A stretch of 64,000 nucleotides of DNA from positions 1-64,000 of the forward strand of contig NZ_AFXQ01000003.1 of the NCBI RefSeq assembly GCF_000224415.1. Direction: 5' to 3'. Below the pieces are notes generated by a model that saw only the letters and a program-made list of their open reading frames with translations, ran no database searches and was not told where the DNA came from. Source of the DNA: Citricoccus sp. CH26A. Lineage in GTDB: Bacteria; Actinomycetota; Actinomycetes; Actinomycetales; Micrococcaceae. This document shows, in pieces, positions 41,489 through 52,373 of this stretch. The stretch's first letter is position 1. Each line of letters begins with the position of its first letter. Position numbers and translations under genes: made by a program.

Positions 41489-42931
41489 TCAGGCCAGCTG
41501 GCCGAGCACCTCGTTGAGCGCCTCCGTCGAGGAGGGGTGGGTCCAGATGCCGTCCCGCAGCGCGGAGGCGGTGACCTGCGCCCGCATCGCCAGGGCCACG
41601 AGGTTGACGACCTCCTGGGAGTCCACGTGGAACAACCGGGCACCGAGCACCTGGTCGGTGTGCGCGTCCACCACCACCTTGATGACCCCGCGCGGGTCGT
41701 CGACAGCCTTCGGCCGCGGCATCGCCTTGATCCCGGCCACCTTCGCGAAGGCCACCCGCACGTCCCGGCCCGCCTCCCGGGCGGCGCCCTCGGTCAGGCC
41801 CACGGAGGAGAACGGCGGCGTGAGGAAGAGGGTGGCCGGCACCCCCACCCGGTCGCCGACCCGGCGTGAACCGTCCCCGTCCAGTGCGCTGAGCACCACC
41901 CGGTGGTCGTCCAGGGACAGGTAGGTCTGCTGCCGCCCTCCGTGCACGTCTCCCATCGCGAAGACCCGGTCGGCGGAGGTGCGCAACTGGTCGTCCACCA
42001 CGATCGCGCCCCGGTCGTCCACCTCGATCCCCGCGGCGTCCAGCCCGAGCCCCGCGGTGGCCGGGCGTCGTCCGGTGGCGAACAGCACCGCGTCCACCGT
42101 GGGCCCGGTGCCCTCCTCGAGCTGGACCGCCACGCCGTCGGGCCCGTCCTGCAGTCCCGTGACGGAGGCGCCGGTGCGCACGGTGATGCCCTCACCGATG
42201 AGCACCTCGGCGACGGCGTCCGCGACGTCCTCGTCCTCGTGCGGCAGGATCCGCCGGCCGCGGCCCAGCACGGTCACCTCGGCACCGAAGCCGGAGAACA
42301 TCGAGGCGAACTCCAGCCCCACCGGCCCACCGCCGACGATGGCCAGCCGCCGCGGGAAGGGCGTCACGTGCTGCAGGGAGGCCGAGTCGTGCACGCGGGG
42401 CCCGTCGGCGCCCGGCAGGTCCGGGACCACCGGGACGGAACCGGTGTTCACCACGACGGTGCGTCCGGTGATGCGCATCCGCTCGGCCCGCCCGGACCCG
42501 CCGGCAGAGGGCGTCACCTCGACCTGGCGCTCCCCGACGAAGCGGGCCCGGCCGTCCACCACCGTCACGGTGTCCCGGTCGAAGAGCAGGTGGAAGCTGG
42601 TGTCGTTGAGCCTGCCGGTCAGCGCGTCCCGGCGCCTGACGGCGGCCTCGAAGAACTGCTGCACGTCGTCCTGGTCGCGGCGGGTGGAGGCCGAGTGGAT
42701 CAGGGCCTTGGTGGGCACGCAGGCGATGTTGATGCAGGCGCCCCCGTACATGGCCGCAGACTGTTCCACGAGGGCCACGGTCCTGCCGGTCCCGGCGGCC
42801 GCCGCGGCGAAGGTCTTGCCCCCCTTGCCCCAGCCGATGACCAACACGTCCACCTCGAGGTGGCGCGGCGTGCCGCCGGCCCGGGCGGTCGCGTCAGGGG
42901 TGGTCCGGGGTGTTCGGGCGGGATCGGTCAT
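41489..42931 (-). CDS. Flavoprotein disulfide reductase, RclA/MerA-like
   Basis: The 480-aa enzyme has an FAD loop VLVIGWGKGGKTFAAAAAG, the redox-active GGACINIACVPTKALIHSA at about residues 60-78 (cysteines in CINIAC), an NAD(P)H loop GGGPVGLEFASMFSGFG and the C-terminal VNLVALAMRAQ / HPSSTEALNEVL dimer segment. The CxxxxC and the HPSSTE C-terminus place it with RclA, MerA and related reductases; CINIxC is closest to RclA, which helps against hypochlorous acid. No metal-transport genes are nearby. A reverse-strand -10 TACGGT (42939-42944) lies seven bases before the ATG. Confidence 0.86.
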   Translation of the reverse strand: MTDPARTPRTTPDATARAGGTPRHLEVDVLVIGWGKGGKTFAAAAAGTGRTVALVEQSAAMYGGACINIACVPTKALIHSASTRRDQDDVQQFFEAAVRRRDALTGRLNDTSFHLLFDRDTVTVVDGRARFVGERQVEVTPSAGGSGRAERMRITGRTVVVNTGSVPVVPDLPGADGPRVHDSASLQHVTPFPRRLAIVGGGPVGLEFASMFSGFGAEVTVLGRGRRILPHEDEDVADAVAEVLIGEGITVRTGASVTGLQDGPDGVAVQLEEGTGPTVDAVLFATGRRPATAGLGLDAAGIEVDDRGAIVVDDQLRTSADRVFAMGDVHGGRQQTYLSLDDHRVVLSALDGDGSRRVGDRVGVPATLFLTPPFSSVGLTEGAAREAGRDVRVAFAKVAGIKAMPRPKAVDDPRGVIKVVVDAHTDQVLGARLFHVDSQEVVNLVALAMRAQVTASALRDGIWTHPSSTEALNEVLGQLA

Positions 42932-42938
42932 GGTCCTC

Positions 42939-42944
42939 ACCGTA
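42939..42944 (-). promoter_or_regulatory. -10 hexamer of the RclA-like gene
   Basis: TACGGT on the reverse strand precedes the ATG at 42931 by seven bases. Confidence 0.45.
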
Positions 42945-42965
42945 GTCCCGCACGCAGCCGTCCTG

Positions 42966-45232
42966 TCAGTACCGCGGTGCCTCGGCGGCGTCGTCGGGGA
43001 ACACCGCCCCGAGCACCCGGAGGACGCCGTGGGCCTTGGTGCGCACCTCGTCCCACTCCTCCTCCGGGACCGAGTCCGCGGTGATGGCCCCGCCGACGCC
43101 GAGGGACAGCCGGGTCCCGCCGCTCCCGGGCCCCGCCGGGCCGGTGGCGACCAGGGTGCGGATCAGCACGCTGAGGTCGGCCGCGCCGTCGTCGGACAGG
43201 TACCCGGCCACGCCCGAGTAGACCCCGCGCGGCCCGGACTCCAGCCGTTCCAGGATCTCCATGGTGGAGATCTTCGGGGCACCGGTCATCGACCCCGGGG
43301 GAAGGCCGCCGCCACCGCCTCCGCCCGGGCGACGCCGGGTTCGAGCTGCGCGGTCACCGTGGACACCATCTGGTGGACGGTGGGGTAGGACTCGATCGCG
43401 CACACCCGCTCGGTGGCCAGCGTGCCGGGCACGGCCACCCGGGACAGGTCGTTGCGGGCCAGGTCCGTGATCATGATGTTCTCCGCCCGGTCCTTGACCG
43501 AGGACGCCAGTTCCCCGGCCAGCGCCGCGTCCTGCTCCGGGGTCTGACCGCGCGGGCGGGTGCCCTTGATCGGTTCGGTCACCATGCGGCCGGCGGCGGA
43601 GATGGCCAGGAACCGCTCGGGACTGGTCGAGAGCAGTTCGACGACGGCCGGCCGGCCGGGTCCGGATGTCGCCGCCGGGTCCACCACCGGGTTCGTCGCC
43701 GGGGCCGTCGCCCGCAGGTACAGCGTGAACGGCGCCCGGTTGGCCGCCACCAGCCGGCGGTAGGTCAGCCAGCCGTCGAAGGGCGCGGTGCCGGGCCGGC
43801 CCCGGACGGACGTCTCGGGGAGCGCCTCCAGCATGGTCGTCAGGCAGACCTCGTAGGTGTTGCCCTCGTGGATCTCGTGCTGGGCGGCGCGGACCTTCTC
43901 CAGGTAGCCCGCGCGGCAGTCGCGGAGGGTGAACACCGGGACCGCCCCGGCGCTCGCTGCCACGACCCCGGGGCCCACGGCTCCCGCGGTCCCCAGACCC
44001 GGGGCATCCGAGGTCCCGGCTCCCGCACCCTCGGTCCGCATGCCCTCGCCACCCGTGCCCCCGGTGCCCACCGCCGCGGCGACCCGGTCCGCCCAGGCCG
44101 CGCCGGTGTCGTCGTCCGCGGGCCACCACAGCGTGGTGGTGCCGGCCCGGTGGTCCACCGTGGCCACCCGCGAGGGGCGGAACAGCAGCGCGTCCGCCGG
44201 TCCCTCGCCCGATCCGCGCTGGGTGGCGGCCCCGTCCGGGGAGCCGGCCTCGCGCTTGAGGCCGTACCCGAGCCAGCCCATCCAGCCGGACCGGAAGGGC
44301 GCCTCCGGAGCGGGCGCCGGGGTCGGTGCGGCGGTCGGTTCAGCGGCAGGTGCCCCGGCCGGCCAGACCCCGGCCAGCCAGCGGAACCACGGGCCCTCCT
44401 GCCGGACGGTGACCGGGCCCTGGCGCACCACCGTGACCCCGTCGGCGTGCTCGGCGACCGGGTCGTCACCGGTCGCCAGGCCGAGGATGGCGTGCCGGCT
44501 GCGGCCGGGGGAGGGCGTGGTGGCGTGGTCCGAGCTCTCCAGCAGCATCGCCACCGGTGCCGCCGGGCCCCCGGCGGCCTCGAACAGGGACTGCGGGTCA
44601 CCGGCGCCGGCCACCGTGCGGTGGTGCAGGGGCGGCCGGGCCGGGGCGGGCACCAGCGCCAGGGGGGTCTCCCAGCCCGGCAGGGTGCGCAGGGCCTGGA
44701 CCAGCAGCGGTGCGGCGCCGGCCGTCCCGGTGGTGCTGTCCACGGTGATCCCCGCCTGGGACGCGGGGTCCTCGAGGGCCAGGTAGGCGTCCTCCTGGGC
44801 GGCCCACCGGTCCCAGTGCGGGGCGAACGTCCTCCCGTCACGGCCCAGGGCCCGGTCCTTGCGGTCGGCGGCCGGCAGCTCGACCCATACCAGGGCGTCC
44901 AGTGCGGCGCGGGCGGCACCGGTCCCGGCGCCCACGCCCTCCAGGATCACGACGTCGGCCGGCCGCGTGCTGCCCGCCCGGCCCGGCCGGCCACCCTCCC
45001 AGTCCCACCAGCTCCAGTGGGCGGCGCGGCCGGCGGACAGGGGGGTGACGACCTCGGCGGCGTAGGTCTCCCGGGCGGCGGCGAGCCCGTCCCAGCCGGG
45101 GTAGATGGAGTCCAGGTGGAAGACCTCGACGTCCAGGTGGGGGCGCAGCAGGGCCGCGAGCTCCAGCGCCAGGGAGGTCTTGCCCGCACCGGATCGGCCG
45201 TCCACGGCCAGCAGCAGGGGACGACGGGCCAC
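42966..45232 (-). pseudogene. pabB: P-loop kinase domain fused to aminodeoxychorismate synthase PabB, one-base frameshift
   Basis: Two overlapping frames read as one gene. The first (45232 to 43286) has an N-terminal P-loop kinase domain (GRSGAGKTS near residue 12, VFHLDSIYPGWDG) of about 200 residues, then the PabB domain: EGNTYEVCLTT, PIKGTRPRG, ENIMITDLARNDLSRV. PIKGT is the lysine form typical of PabB, not anthranilate synthase. It stops right after AAAFPRGR. The second frame resumes at PPGSMTGAPK, the expected next motif, and runs to 42966. The break is in a run of five G on the + strand (43297-43301); one more base, or a -1 slip, restores an enzyme of about 755 residues. Whether it is a sequencing error, a real mutation or recoding cannot be told here. 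GTG start; GGAG six bases upstream. Confidence 0.85.
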
Positions 45233-45341
45233 GGTGGTCTCCGGAGGGTCGAGGGCGGTGGTACCGGGTGTGGTGCGGGCTTGCGGTGTGGGTGCGGTGC
45301 GTCGGTGCCGCGAGCACCCGGAACAGTCTACCGAGGTGGGG

Positions 45342-45839
45342 TCACGGCCCGTCGGTGAGGGGCCCGGTGGCGTCCAGCTCCTCCAGTGCGGCGGTCGCGG
45401 CCGCGACGACCTGCGCGGCCGTGTCCATCTGCTGCGGCGTGAACTGGGCCAGGTGCTCCATCATGAGCCGGCTCATGGGGGAGAAGATGGCCCGGCCCTC
45501 GGCCTGTGCGGAGGGCGTGTGCTGGACGAACACGCTGCGCCGGTCCGTGGTGGAGCGGCTGCGCTCGGCATGCCCGTTGGCCACGAGGCGGTCCACGAGT
45601 GCCGTGGTGGAGGCGGAGGTGAGGTTGAGCAGCTGGCCCAGGTCCTTGGGGGTGGTCTGCAGCCCCTCTGCCTGCCGCTGCATCAGCAGGGTCAGGGCGC
45701 GCAGGTCCGTCCGGTACATCCCGTGCTGGTTCCCGGCGGCCTCGACCATGCGGTCCGAGGCCTCGGCGTAGCGCCGCAGGGCGTGGATGAGGAGACGCAT
45801 CTGCTCGGAGTCATGGGGGGCCTGGGGGGCATCCGGCAT
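45342..45839 (-). CDS. MarR-family regulator, divergent to an MMPL exporter
   Basis: The 165-aa protein is a typical MarR dimeric repressor: the recognition helix region is TPKDLGQLLNLTSASTTALVDRLVANGHAERSRS (about residues 63-95) and the wing is TTDRRSVFVQHTP. A GGAG ribosome site lies seven bases before the ATG. It is divergent from the exporter gene at 45966, and a 19-base palindrome lies between the two. The likely role is to repress that exporter; the ligand is unknown. Confidence 0.88.
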   Translation of the reverse strand: MPDAPQAPHDSEQMRLLIHALRRYAEASDRMVEAAGNQHGMYRTDLRALTLLMQRQAEGLQTTPKDLGQLLNLTSASTTALVDRLVANGHAERSRSTTDRRSVFVQHTPSAQAEGRAIFSPMSRLMMEHLAQFTPQQMDTAAQVVAAATAALEELDATGPLTDGP

Positions 45840-45927
45840 GCGCTTCTCCTTCGTGCGGCGGTGGATGGCGGGCCGTCCATTCTACGTCCCGGTCGCCTGC
45901 ACCACCCTACCTTCCTAGCCTAGAAAG

Positions 45928-45959
45928 TATCTTGAAGATCAAGATATGTACGCTACGCT
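45928..45959 (+). promoter_or_regulatory. MMPL exporter promoter with MarR operator
   Basis: TATCTTGA-AGA-TCAAGATA (45928-45946) is a perfect inverted repeat with eight-base arms. It contains the -35 TTGAAG (45932-45937), which is 16 bases from the -10 TACGCT at 45954-45959. The ATG is six bases later at 45966. The MarR product of the divergent gene is the obvious ligand of the palindrome. Confidence 0.7.
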
Positions 45960-45965
45960 GGGCCC

Positions 45966-48446
45966 ATGCAGCCAACACTCACCCCTGAACGGGCCCCGAG
46001 CGCCACCGGATCCTCGTCCCAGTCCTCGCCCGGCTCCCCGCGCGGGTCCTCGTCCGTGAAGTCCATCGGCCTGCGCGTGGGCGTGGCCATCGTCCTCGTC
46101 CTGGCCTGGCTGGCCGGGACGGGTATCGGCGGCCCCACCTTCGGCAAGCTCTCGGAGGTGTCCTCGAACGACCAGTCCACGTTCCTGCCCGCGTCCGCCG
46201 AGTCCACCCGCGCCGGGGAATGGGTGGGTGAGTTCAGCGGGACGGACCAGATCCCGGCCCTCATCGTGGCCGGGCTGCCGGACGGCCAGGCCATCCCGGA
46301 GGACGCCCGGGGTGAGCTGGACGCGCTGGCCACCCTCGGTGAGGACCTCGGTGCGGCCGAGGGAGTGGACCAGGTCGTGGGGCCCAACGTCTCCGAGGAC
46401 CGCGAGGCGGTGCAGTACATCGCGATCATCGACACCGCCGCCGCCGAGCCGGACGTGGTGGTCGAGGAGCTGCGCGGGCTCGTCCAGGACGCCTCCGGCG
46501 ACCTGGAGGCCGCCGGGGACGGCGCCCTGTCCGGGGTCGAGCTGCACGTGGCCGGCCCCGCCGGCCTGGCCACGGACCTGGCGGGCGCCTTCGCCGGCAT
46601 CGACGGCCTGCTGCTGGCCGTGGCGCTGGGCGTCGTGTTCGTCATCCTCGTGCTGGTGTACCGCTCCGTGCTGCTGCCGATCCTGGTCCTGCTGAACTCG
46701 GTGGCCGCCCTCAGCGTGGCCATCCTGGCGATCTACTGGATGGCCAGGGCCGACTGGATCAGCCTGAACGGCCAGTCCCAGGGCATCCTGTCCATCCTCG
46801 TGATCGGCGCGGCCACGGACTACTCCCTGCTGATGGTGGCCCGCTACCGCGAGGAGCTGCGCGTGCGGCCGCAGGCCTTCGACGCCCTCAGGGCCGCCTG
46901 GAAGGGCTCGTTCGGGGCCATCACCGCCTCGGCGGCCACGGTGGCCATCGCCCTGCTCTGCCTGCTGGTCTCGGACCTGAACTCCAACAGCTCACTGGGG
47001 CCCATCGCGGCCTCCGGCATCGTCCTGGCCTGGGCCGCCACGCTGACCTTCCTGCCCGCGATCCTGTACCTGACGGGACGGGCCGCCTTCTGGCCGTCGA
47101 TCCCGCGCGCGGGCGTCCCCCTCACGACGAGGAAGGCCTTCACCCAGCCGGAGGACGCCACCGGCCGGCCCATCGCCGGACTCGAGGAGAACCACGGCGT
47201 GTGGACCCGGATCGGCGCACTGGTGGCGCGCAGGCCGCGCGCCGTGTGGATGGTCACCGCCGCAGTGCTGGCCCTCGGAGCCGTCGGCGCCACCCAGCTG
47301 CAGGCCAGCGGCGTGGCCCAGACCGACGTGATCCTGGGGGAGTCCGACGCCAAGGCCGGGCAGGTCGTCCTGGAGGAGCACTTCGACGCCGGCACCGGCT
47401 CGCCGGCGACCGTCATCGCCCCCGCCGACCGGGCCGACGAGGTGCTCGCGGCCGTGGAGGGCGCCGACGGTGTCGGCTCGGCCTACCTGACCGCCGAGGG
47501 CGGCGCGCCGGCCGGGACCCCGGACCCGGAGGCGCTGGCCGAGCTCCAGGAACAGGCCGCGGCCGCCGGCCGGGGGCAGGGCCAGGCACCCGAGGGTGCC
47601 GCCGGGCCCCCCTCCGGACCCCCCGCCGGGGTGACCGGAGGGGCCGGTGACGGGGCCCCGGAGGCCGCCGGGCCGCAGTCGGGCATTCCGGCGGAGGTGC
47701 CCACGCTCCAGCCGCAGGAGGTCGACGGCCGCGTGTACCTCCAGGCGACCCTGCAGGACCCGGCCGACTCGAAGGAGGCCGAGCAGACGATCATCGAGCT
47801 GCGCGAGACGCTCCACGCGATCGACTCCGAGATCCTGGTCGGCGGCACCTCCGCCACCGCCCTGGATTCCAACACCACGGCCCAGCAGGACCTGCGCACG
47901 ATCATCCCGCTGGTGCTGCTCGTGGTGCTCGTCATCCTGATGATCCTGCTGCGCTCGATCGTGGCCCCGGTGCTGCTGGTCCTGGCCACCGTGCTGAGCT
48001 TCGGCACCGCCATCGGCGTCTCCGCGCTGGTGTTCAACGAGGTGCTCGGCTTCCCGGGCGCAGACCCCTCCGTGCCGCTGTACGGATTCGTGTTCCTGGT
48101 CGCCCTGGGCGTGGACTACACCATCTTCCTGATGACCCGTGCGCGGGAGGAGGCGGTGATCCAGGGCACCCGGCCCGGCGTGCTCAAGGCACTGACCGTC
48201 ACGGGCGGGGTCATCACCTCGGCGGGCATCGTCCTGGCGGCCACGTTCGCGGCGCTGGTGGTCATCCCGCTGATGTTCATGGTGCAGCTGGCCTTCATCG
48301 TGGCGTTCGGCGTGCTGCTGGACACCTTCCTGGTGCGCTCGCTGCTGGTGCCGGCCCTGACCTACGACATCGGTCCGAAGGTCTGGTGGCCCTCGAGGCT
48401 CTCCCGGGCCGCGGGTGGCGGCGGGGGCCGGCACGTGGCCGGCTGA
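45966..48446 (+). CDS. MMPL/RND-family exporter under MarR control
   Basis: The 826-aa protein has two RND-type halves with about twelve helices. The core motifs are LVIGAATDYSLLMVARYREELR in the first half and VALGVDYTIFLMTRAREE in the second; both contain the DY pair that relays protons. A long outer loop (about residues 470-580) holds a Gly/Pro/Ala-rich stretch. It is of the YdfJ/MmpL branch, which exports drugs or lipids. The message seems leaderless (ATG six bases after -10). A strong hairpin follows the stop. Confidence 0.9.
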   Translation: MQPTLTPERAPSATGSSSQSSPGSPRGSSSVKSIGLRVGVAIVLVLAWLAGTGIGGPTFGKLSEVSSNDQSTFLPASAESTRAGEWVGEFSGTDQIPALIVAGLPDGQAIPEDARGELDALATLGEDLGAAEGVDQVVGPNVSEDREAVQYIAIIDTAAAEPDVVVEELRGLVQDASGDLEAAGDGALSGVELHVAGPAGLATDLAGAFAGIDGLLLAVALGVVFVILVLVYRSVLLPILVLLNSVAALSVAILAIYWMARADWISLNGQSQGILSILVIGAATDYSLLMVARYREELRVRPQAFDALRAAWKGSFGAITASAATVAIALLCLLVSDLNSNSSLGPIAASGIVLAWAATLTFLPAILYLTGRAAFWPSIPRAGVPLTTRKAFTQPEDATGRPIAGLEENHGVWTRIGALVARRPRAVWMVTAAVLALGAVGATQLQASGVAQTDVILGESDAKAGQVVLEEHFDAGTGSPATVIAPADRADEVLAAVEGADGVGSAYLTAEGGAPAGTPDPEALAELQEQAAAAGRGQGQAPEGAAGPPSGPPAGVTGGAGDGAPEAAGPQSGIPAEVPTLQPQEVDGRVYLQATLQDPADSKEAEQTIIELRETLHAIDSEILVGGTSATALDSNTTAQQDLRTIIPLVLLVVLVILMILLRSIVAPVLLVLATVLSFGTAIGVSALVFNEVLGFPGADPSVPLYGFVFLVALGVDYTIFLMTRAREEAVIQGTRPGVLKALTVTGGVITSAGIVLAATFAALVVIPLMFMVQLAFIVAFGVLLDTFLVRSLLVPALTYDIGPKVWWPSRLSRAAGGGGGRHVAG

Positions 48447-48465
48447 TCCCCGGATCCCTTCCACC

Positions 48466-48512
48466 ACGGCGCAGGGCCCCGGCATCGTCACGATGCCGGG
48501 GCCCTGCGCCGT
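48466..48512. terminator. Very strong bidirectional hairpin terminator
   Basis: Perfect 22-base arms (48466-48487 and 48491-48512) enclose a three-base loop; the left arm begins ACGGCGCAGGGC. It lies between the stop of the MMPL gene and the stop of the converging dps gene. Confidence 0.85.
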
Positions 48513-48547
48513 GCCGGTGGTCCGGCCGGCCGATCCTGCGGGGAGGA

Positions 48548-49117
48548 TCAGGACTTCTTGGCGGCGCCCTTCCGGGCCGCGCCCTTCTCCGTGTGCTCTC
48601 CGGCGGTGCTCAGCTCGCCCGCGGCGTTGGTCAGGAACGAGCGCAGGAACCACTGGAACTGCTCGAGGCCGCCGGTCTGGCCGATGAGGATGTCCTCGGT
48701 GACCGGGTCCAGCTTGCCGGCCTCCTCGATGGCGTTGCGGTGATCGGCGATGACGCCGTCGTACACCTGGTCCAGGGCGGCGATGTGCTCGATGGTGTCC
48801 GCGCGGCCCAGGTCGTAGTCGTCCCAGGTCCGCTCCTTCACCAGGGCGCCCGGGGTGCCCGTGGGGGAGACGCCCAGGGTCGCCATGCGCTCGGCCAGCA
48901 CGTCCACGGCGGCGCGGACCTCCTCGATCTGGGGATCGAGCATCTCGTGCACGCCGATGAAGTTCTGGCCGACCACGTTCCAGTGGGCGTGCTTCAGGGT
49001 CAGCTGCAGGTCGTTCAGTGCGTGCAGGCGCAGCTGGAGGATCTCGCCGACACGGTGGCCGTCCTCGAGGTCGAGTCCGGGAACGGTGTACGTCGCAGGG
49101 GTGTCCTTGGCTGCCAT
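48548..49117 (-). CDS. dps: Dps-family ferritin-like DNA-protection protein
   Basis: The 189-aa protein has the Dps four-helix core with KHAHWNVVG (about residues 42-50), FIGVHEMLDPQIEEVRAAVDVLAERM (the ferroxidase His, Asp and Glu), and a later FQWFLRSFL helix. The C-terminal tail is rich in Lys, Ala and Gly (EKGAARKGAAKKS) and could bind DNA. Dps sequesters iron and shields DNA from oxidative damage. AAGGAG precedes the ATG. A candidate promoter is TTGCAC (49203-49208) with TTGAGT (49180-49185). Confidence 0.92.
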   Translation of the reverse strand: MAAKDTPATYTVPGLDLEDGHRVGEILQLRLHALNDLQLTLKHAHWNVVGQNFIGVHEMLDPQIEEVRAAVDVLAERMATLGVSPTGTPGALVKERTWDDYDLGRADTIEHIAALDQVYDGVIADHRNAIEEAGKLDPVTEDILIGQTGGLEQFQWFLRSFLTNAAGELSTAGEHTEKGAARKGAAKKS

Positions 49118-49179
49118 GATGACTCCTTTCCGGGCGGCGCCACAGACGTGCTGCGGGCGCCGCGGTGGGTGATGTCCTC

Positions 49180-49208
49180 ACTCAAACACCCGGAACGCCC
49201 CCGTGCAA
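49180..49208 (-). promoter_or_regulatory. Candidate dps promoter
   Basis: On the reverse strand TTGCAC (49203-49208) and TTGAGT (49180-49185) are 17 bases apart, leaving a leader of about 55 bases before dps. The rest of the 476-base gap 49118-49593 holds, besides the dnaK elements, a GGGA-ATGAA-TCCC inverted repeat near 49382-49395 and nothing else I recognise. Confidence 0.35.
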
Positions 49209-49425
49209 GAAGCGCCCAGCTCGACGTCAGGAAACTCCCAGCACATTCACATGATCGCCATCGGCGCTGGTGGGGAGGCGTCCGCCCTCTGCCGCCTGGG
49301 CCGGGTGCGCGCCCTCCCCTCGGTGCCAGGCCGCCCCGCCGGTGGGCGCCGGCTGGGCGGTGGTGGACTCCGTCCCGGGCCGGGAATGAATCCCGGACCG
49401 CCCCGGTTGTACCCGGCGACACAAA

Positions 49426-51477
<2,052 letters not shown>

Positions 51478-51599
51478 TCCCCGCCCCCAGCACCCCTGAC
51501 ACCCGGTCCGCGTGAGCGGACCACCGGACCCGGGCCGGCCGCCCTGCCACACGGCGGGACGGCCGGCCCGCAGGGCACCGGAGGAAAGGACGAGAGACC

Positions 51600-52304
51600 A
51601 TGCCCCATCACGGACACGACGAAGAGCACGAAGAGCGCGAGGAGCCGGTGAGCTTCCAGGACAAGCGCCGGATCGACCCCGAGACCGGACAGGTGCGCCA
51701 GCCCGCCGGTGGGCCGCAGGCTGCCGACGGCGCGGCCGCTGCGGGTGCCGGTGAGGACGGCGACGCACTGTCCCAGGCCGAGCGGATCCTCAACGAGGCC
51801 GCGGCGGACGCCGAGGGTGATGCCGCGGACGCGGGGATCACCGGCGCCCAGGACCCGGACACGGCCGGCGCCTCCGTCCGCGAGGAGGAACTGCGCACCG
51901 ACCTGCTGCGCGTGCAGGCGGAATTCGTGAACTACAAGCGCCGCGTGGAGCGGGACCGGAACGTGGCCAAGGACAACGCCATCCAGTCCGTGCTGAGCGC
52001 CCTGCTGCCGGTGCTCGACGACCTGGACGCCGCCCGGGCCGCGGGCGACCTGACGGAGGGACCGTTCGCCGCGATCGCCACCAAGTTCGACACGGTGCTC
52101 TCCGGGTTCGGGCTGGAGCGTCAGGACCAGGAGCACCTGGCCGGACAGCCGTTCGACCCGGCCCAGCACGAGGCGATGCTGCGCCAGCCCAGCGCCGACG
52201 TGCCGGAGGAGCACATCGTGCAGGTCTTCCGCAACGGCTACGTGCGCGAGGGCCGCGTGCTGCGTGCCGCCCAGGTGATGGTCTCCGCCGGCGCGGAGGG
52301 CTAG
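51600..52304 (+). CDS. grpE: Nucleotide exchange factor GrpE
   Basis: The 234-aa protein has a long disordered, acidic N-terminal region (about residues 1-85), then a coiled-coil helix (RTDLLRVQAEFVNYKRRVERD) and the beta domain with HEAMLRQPSADVPEEHIVQVFRNGYVREGRVLRAAQVMV. It releases ADP from DnaK. GGAGGAAAGG lies upstream of the ATG. The 122-base gap after dnaK shows no promoter that I can identify, so the operon is probably transcribed together. Confidence 0.96.
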   Translation: MPHHGHDEEHEEREEPVSFQDKRRIDPETGQVRQPAGGPQAADGAAAAGAGEDGDALSQAERILNEAAADAEGDAADAGITGAQDPDTAGASVREEELRTDLLRVQAEFVNYKRRVERDRNVAKDNAIQSVLSALLPVLDDLDAARAAGDLTEGPFAAIATKFDTVLSGFGLERQDQEHLAGQPFDPAQHEAMLRQPSADVPEEHIVQVFRNGYVREGRVLRAAQVMVSAGAEG

Positions 52305-52328
52305 TCATCACCGCTCCGGGCCCTCTCG

Positions 52329-52363
52329 CCGAACCGAACCGACCCGAACCGAACTGACCCGAA
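52329..52363 (+). repeat. Seven CCGAA-like five-base repeats between grpE and dnaJ
   Basis: Five units are exactly CCGAA and two vary (CCGAC, CTGAC). The last unit runs into the ribosome binding site AAAGGAGG of dnaJ. Confidence 0.8.
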
Positions 52364-52373
52364 AGGAGGCACC

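Noticed and set aside
43286-44129. Treating the second pabB frame (42966-44129) as a separate gene
   Set aside because: Only its part after about 43301 makes sense as protein; the upstream part is an Arg/Gly-rich shadow. It is the 3' piece of the frameshifted pabB.
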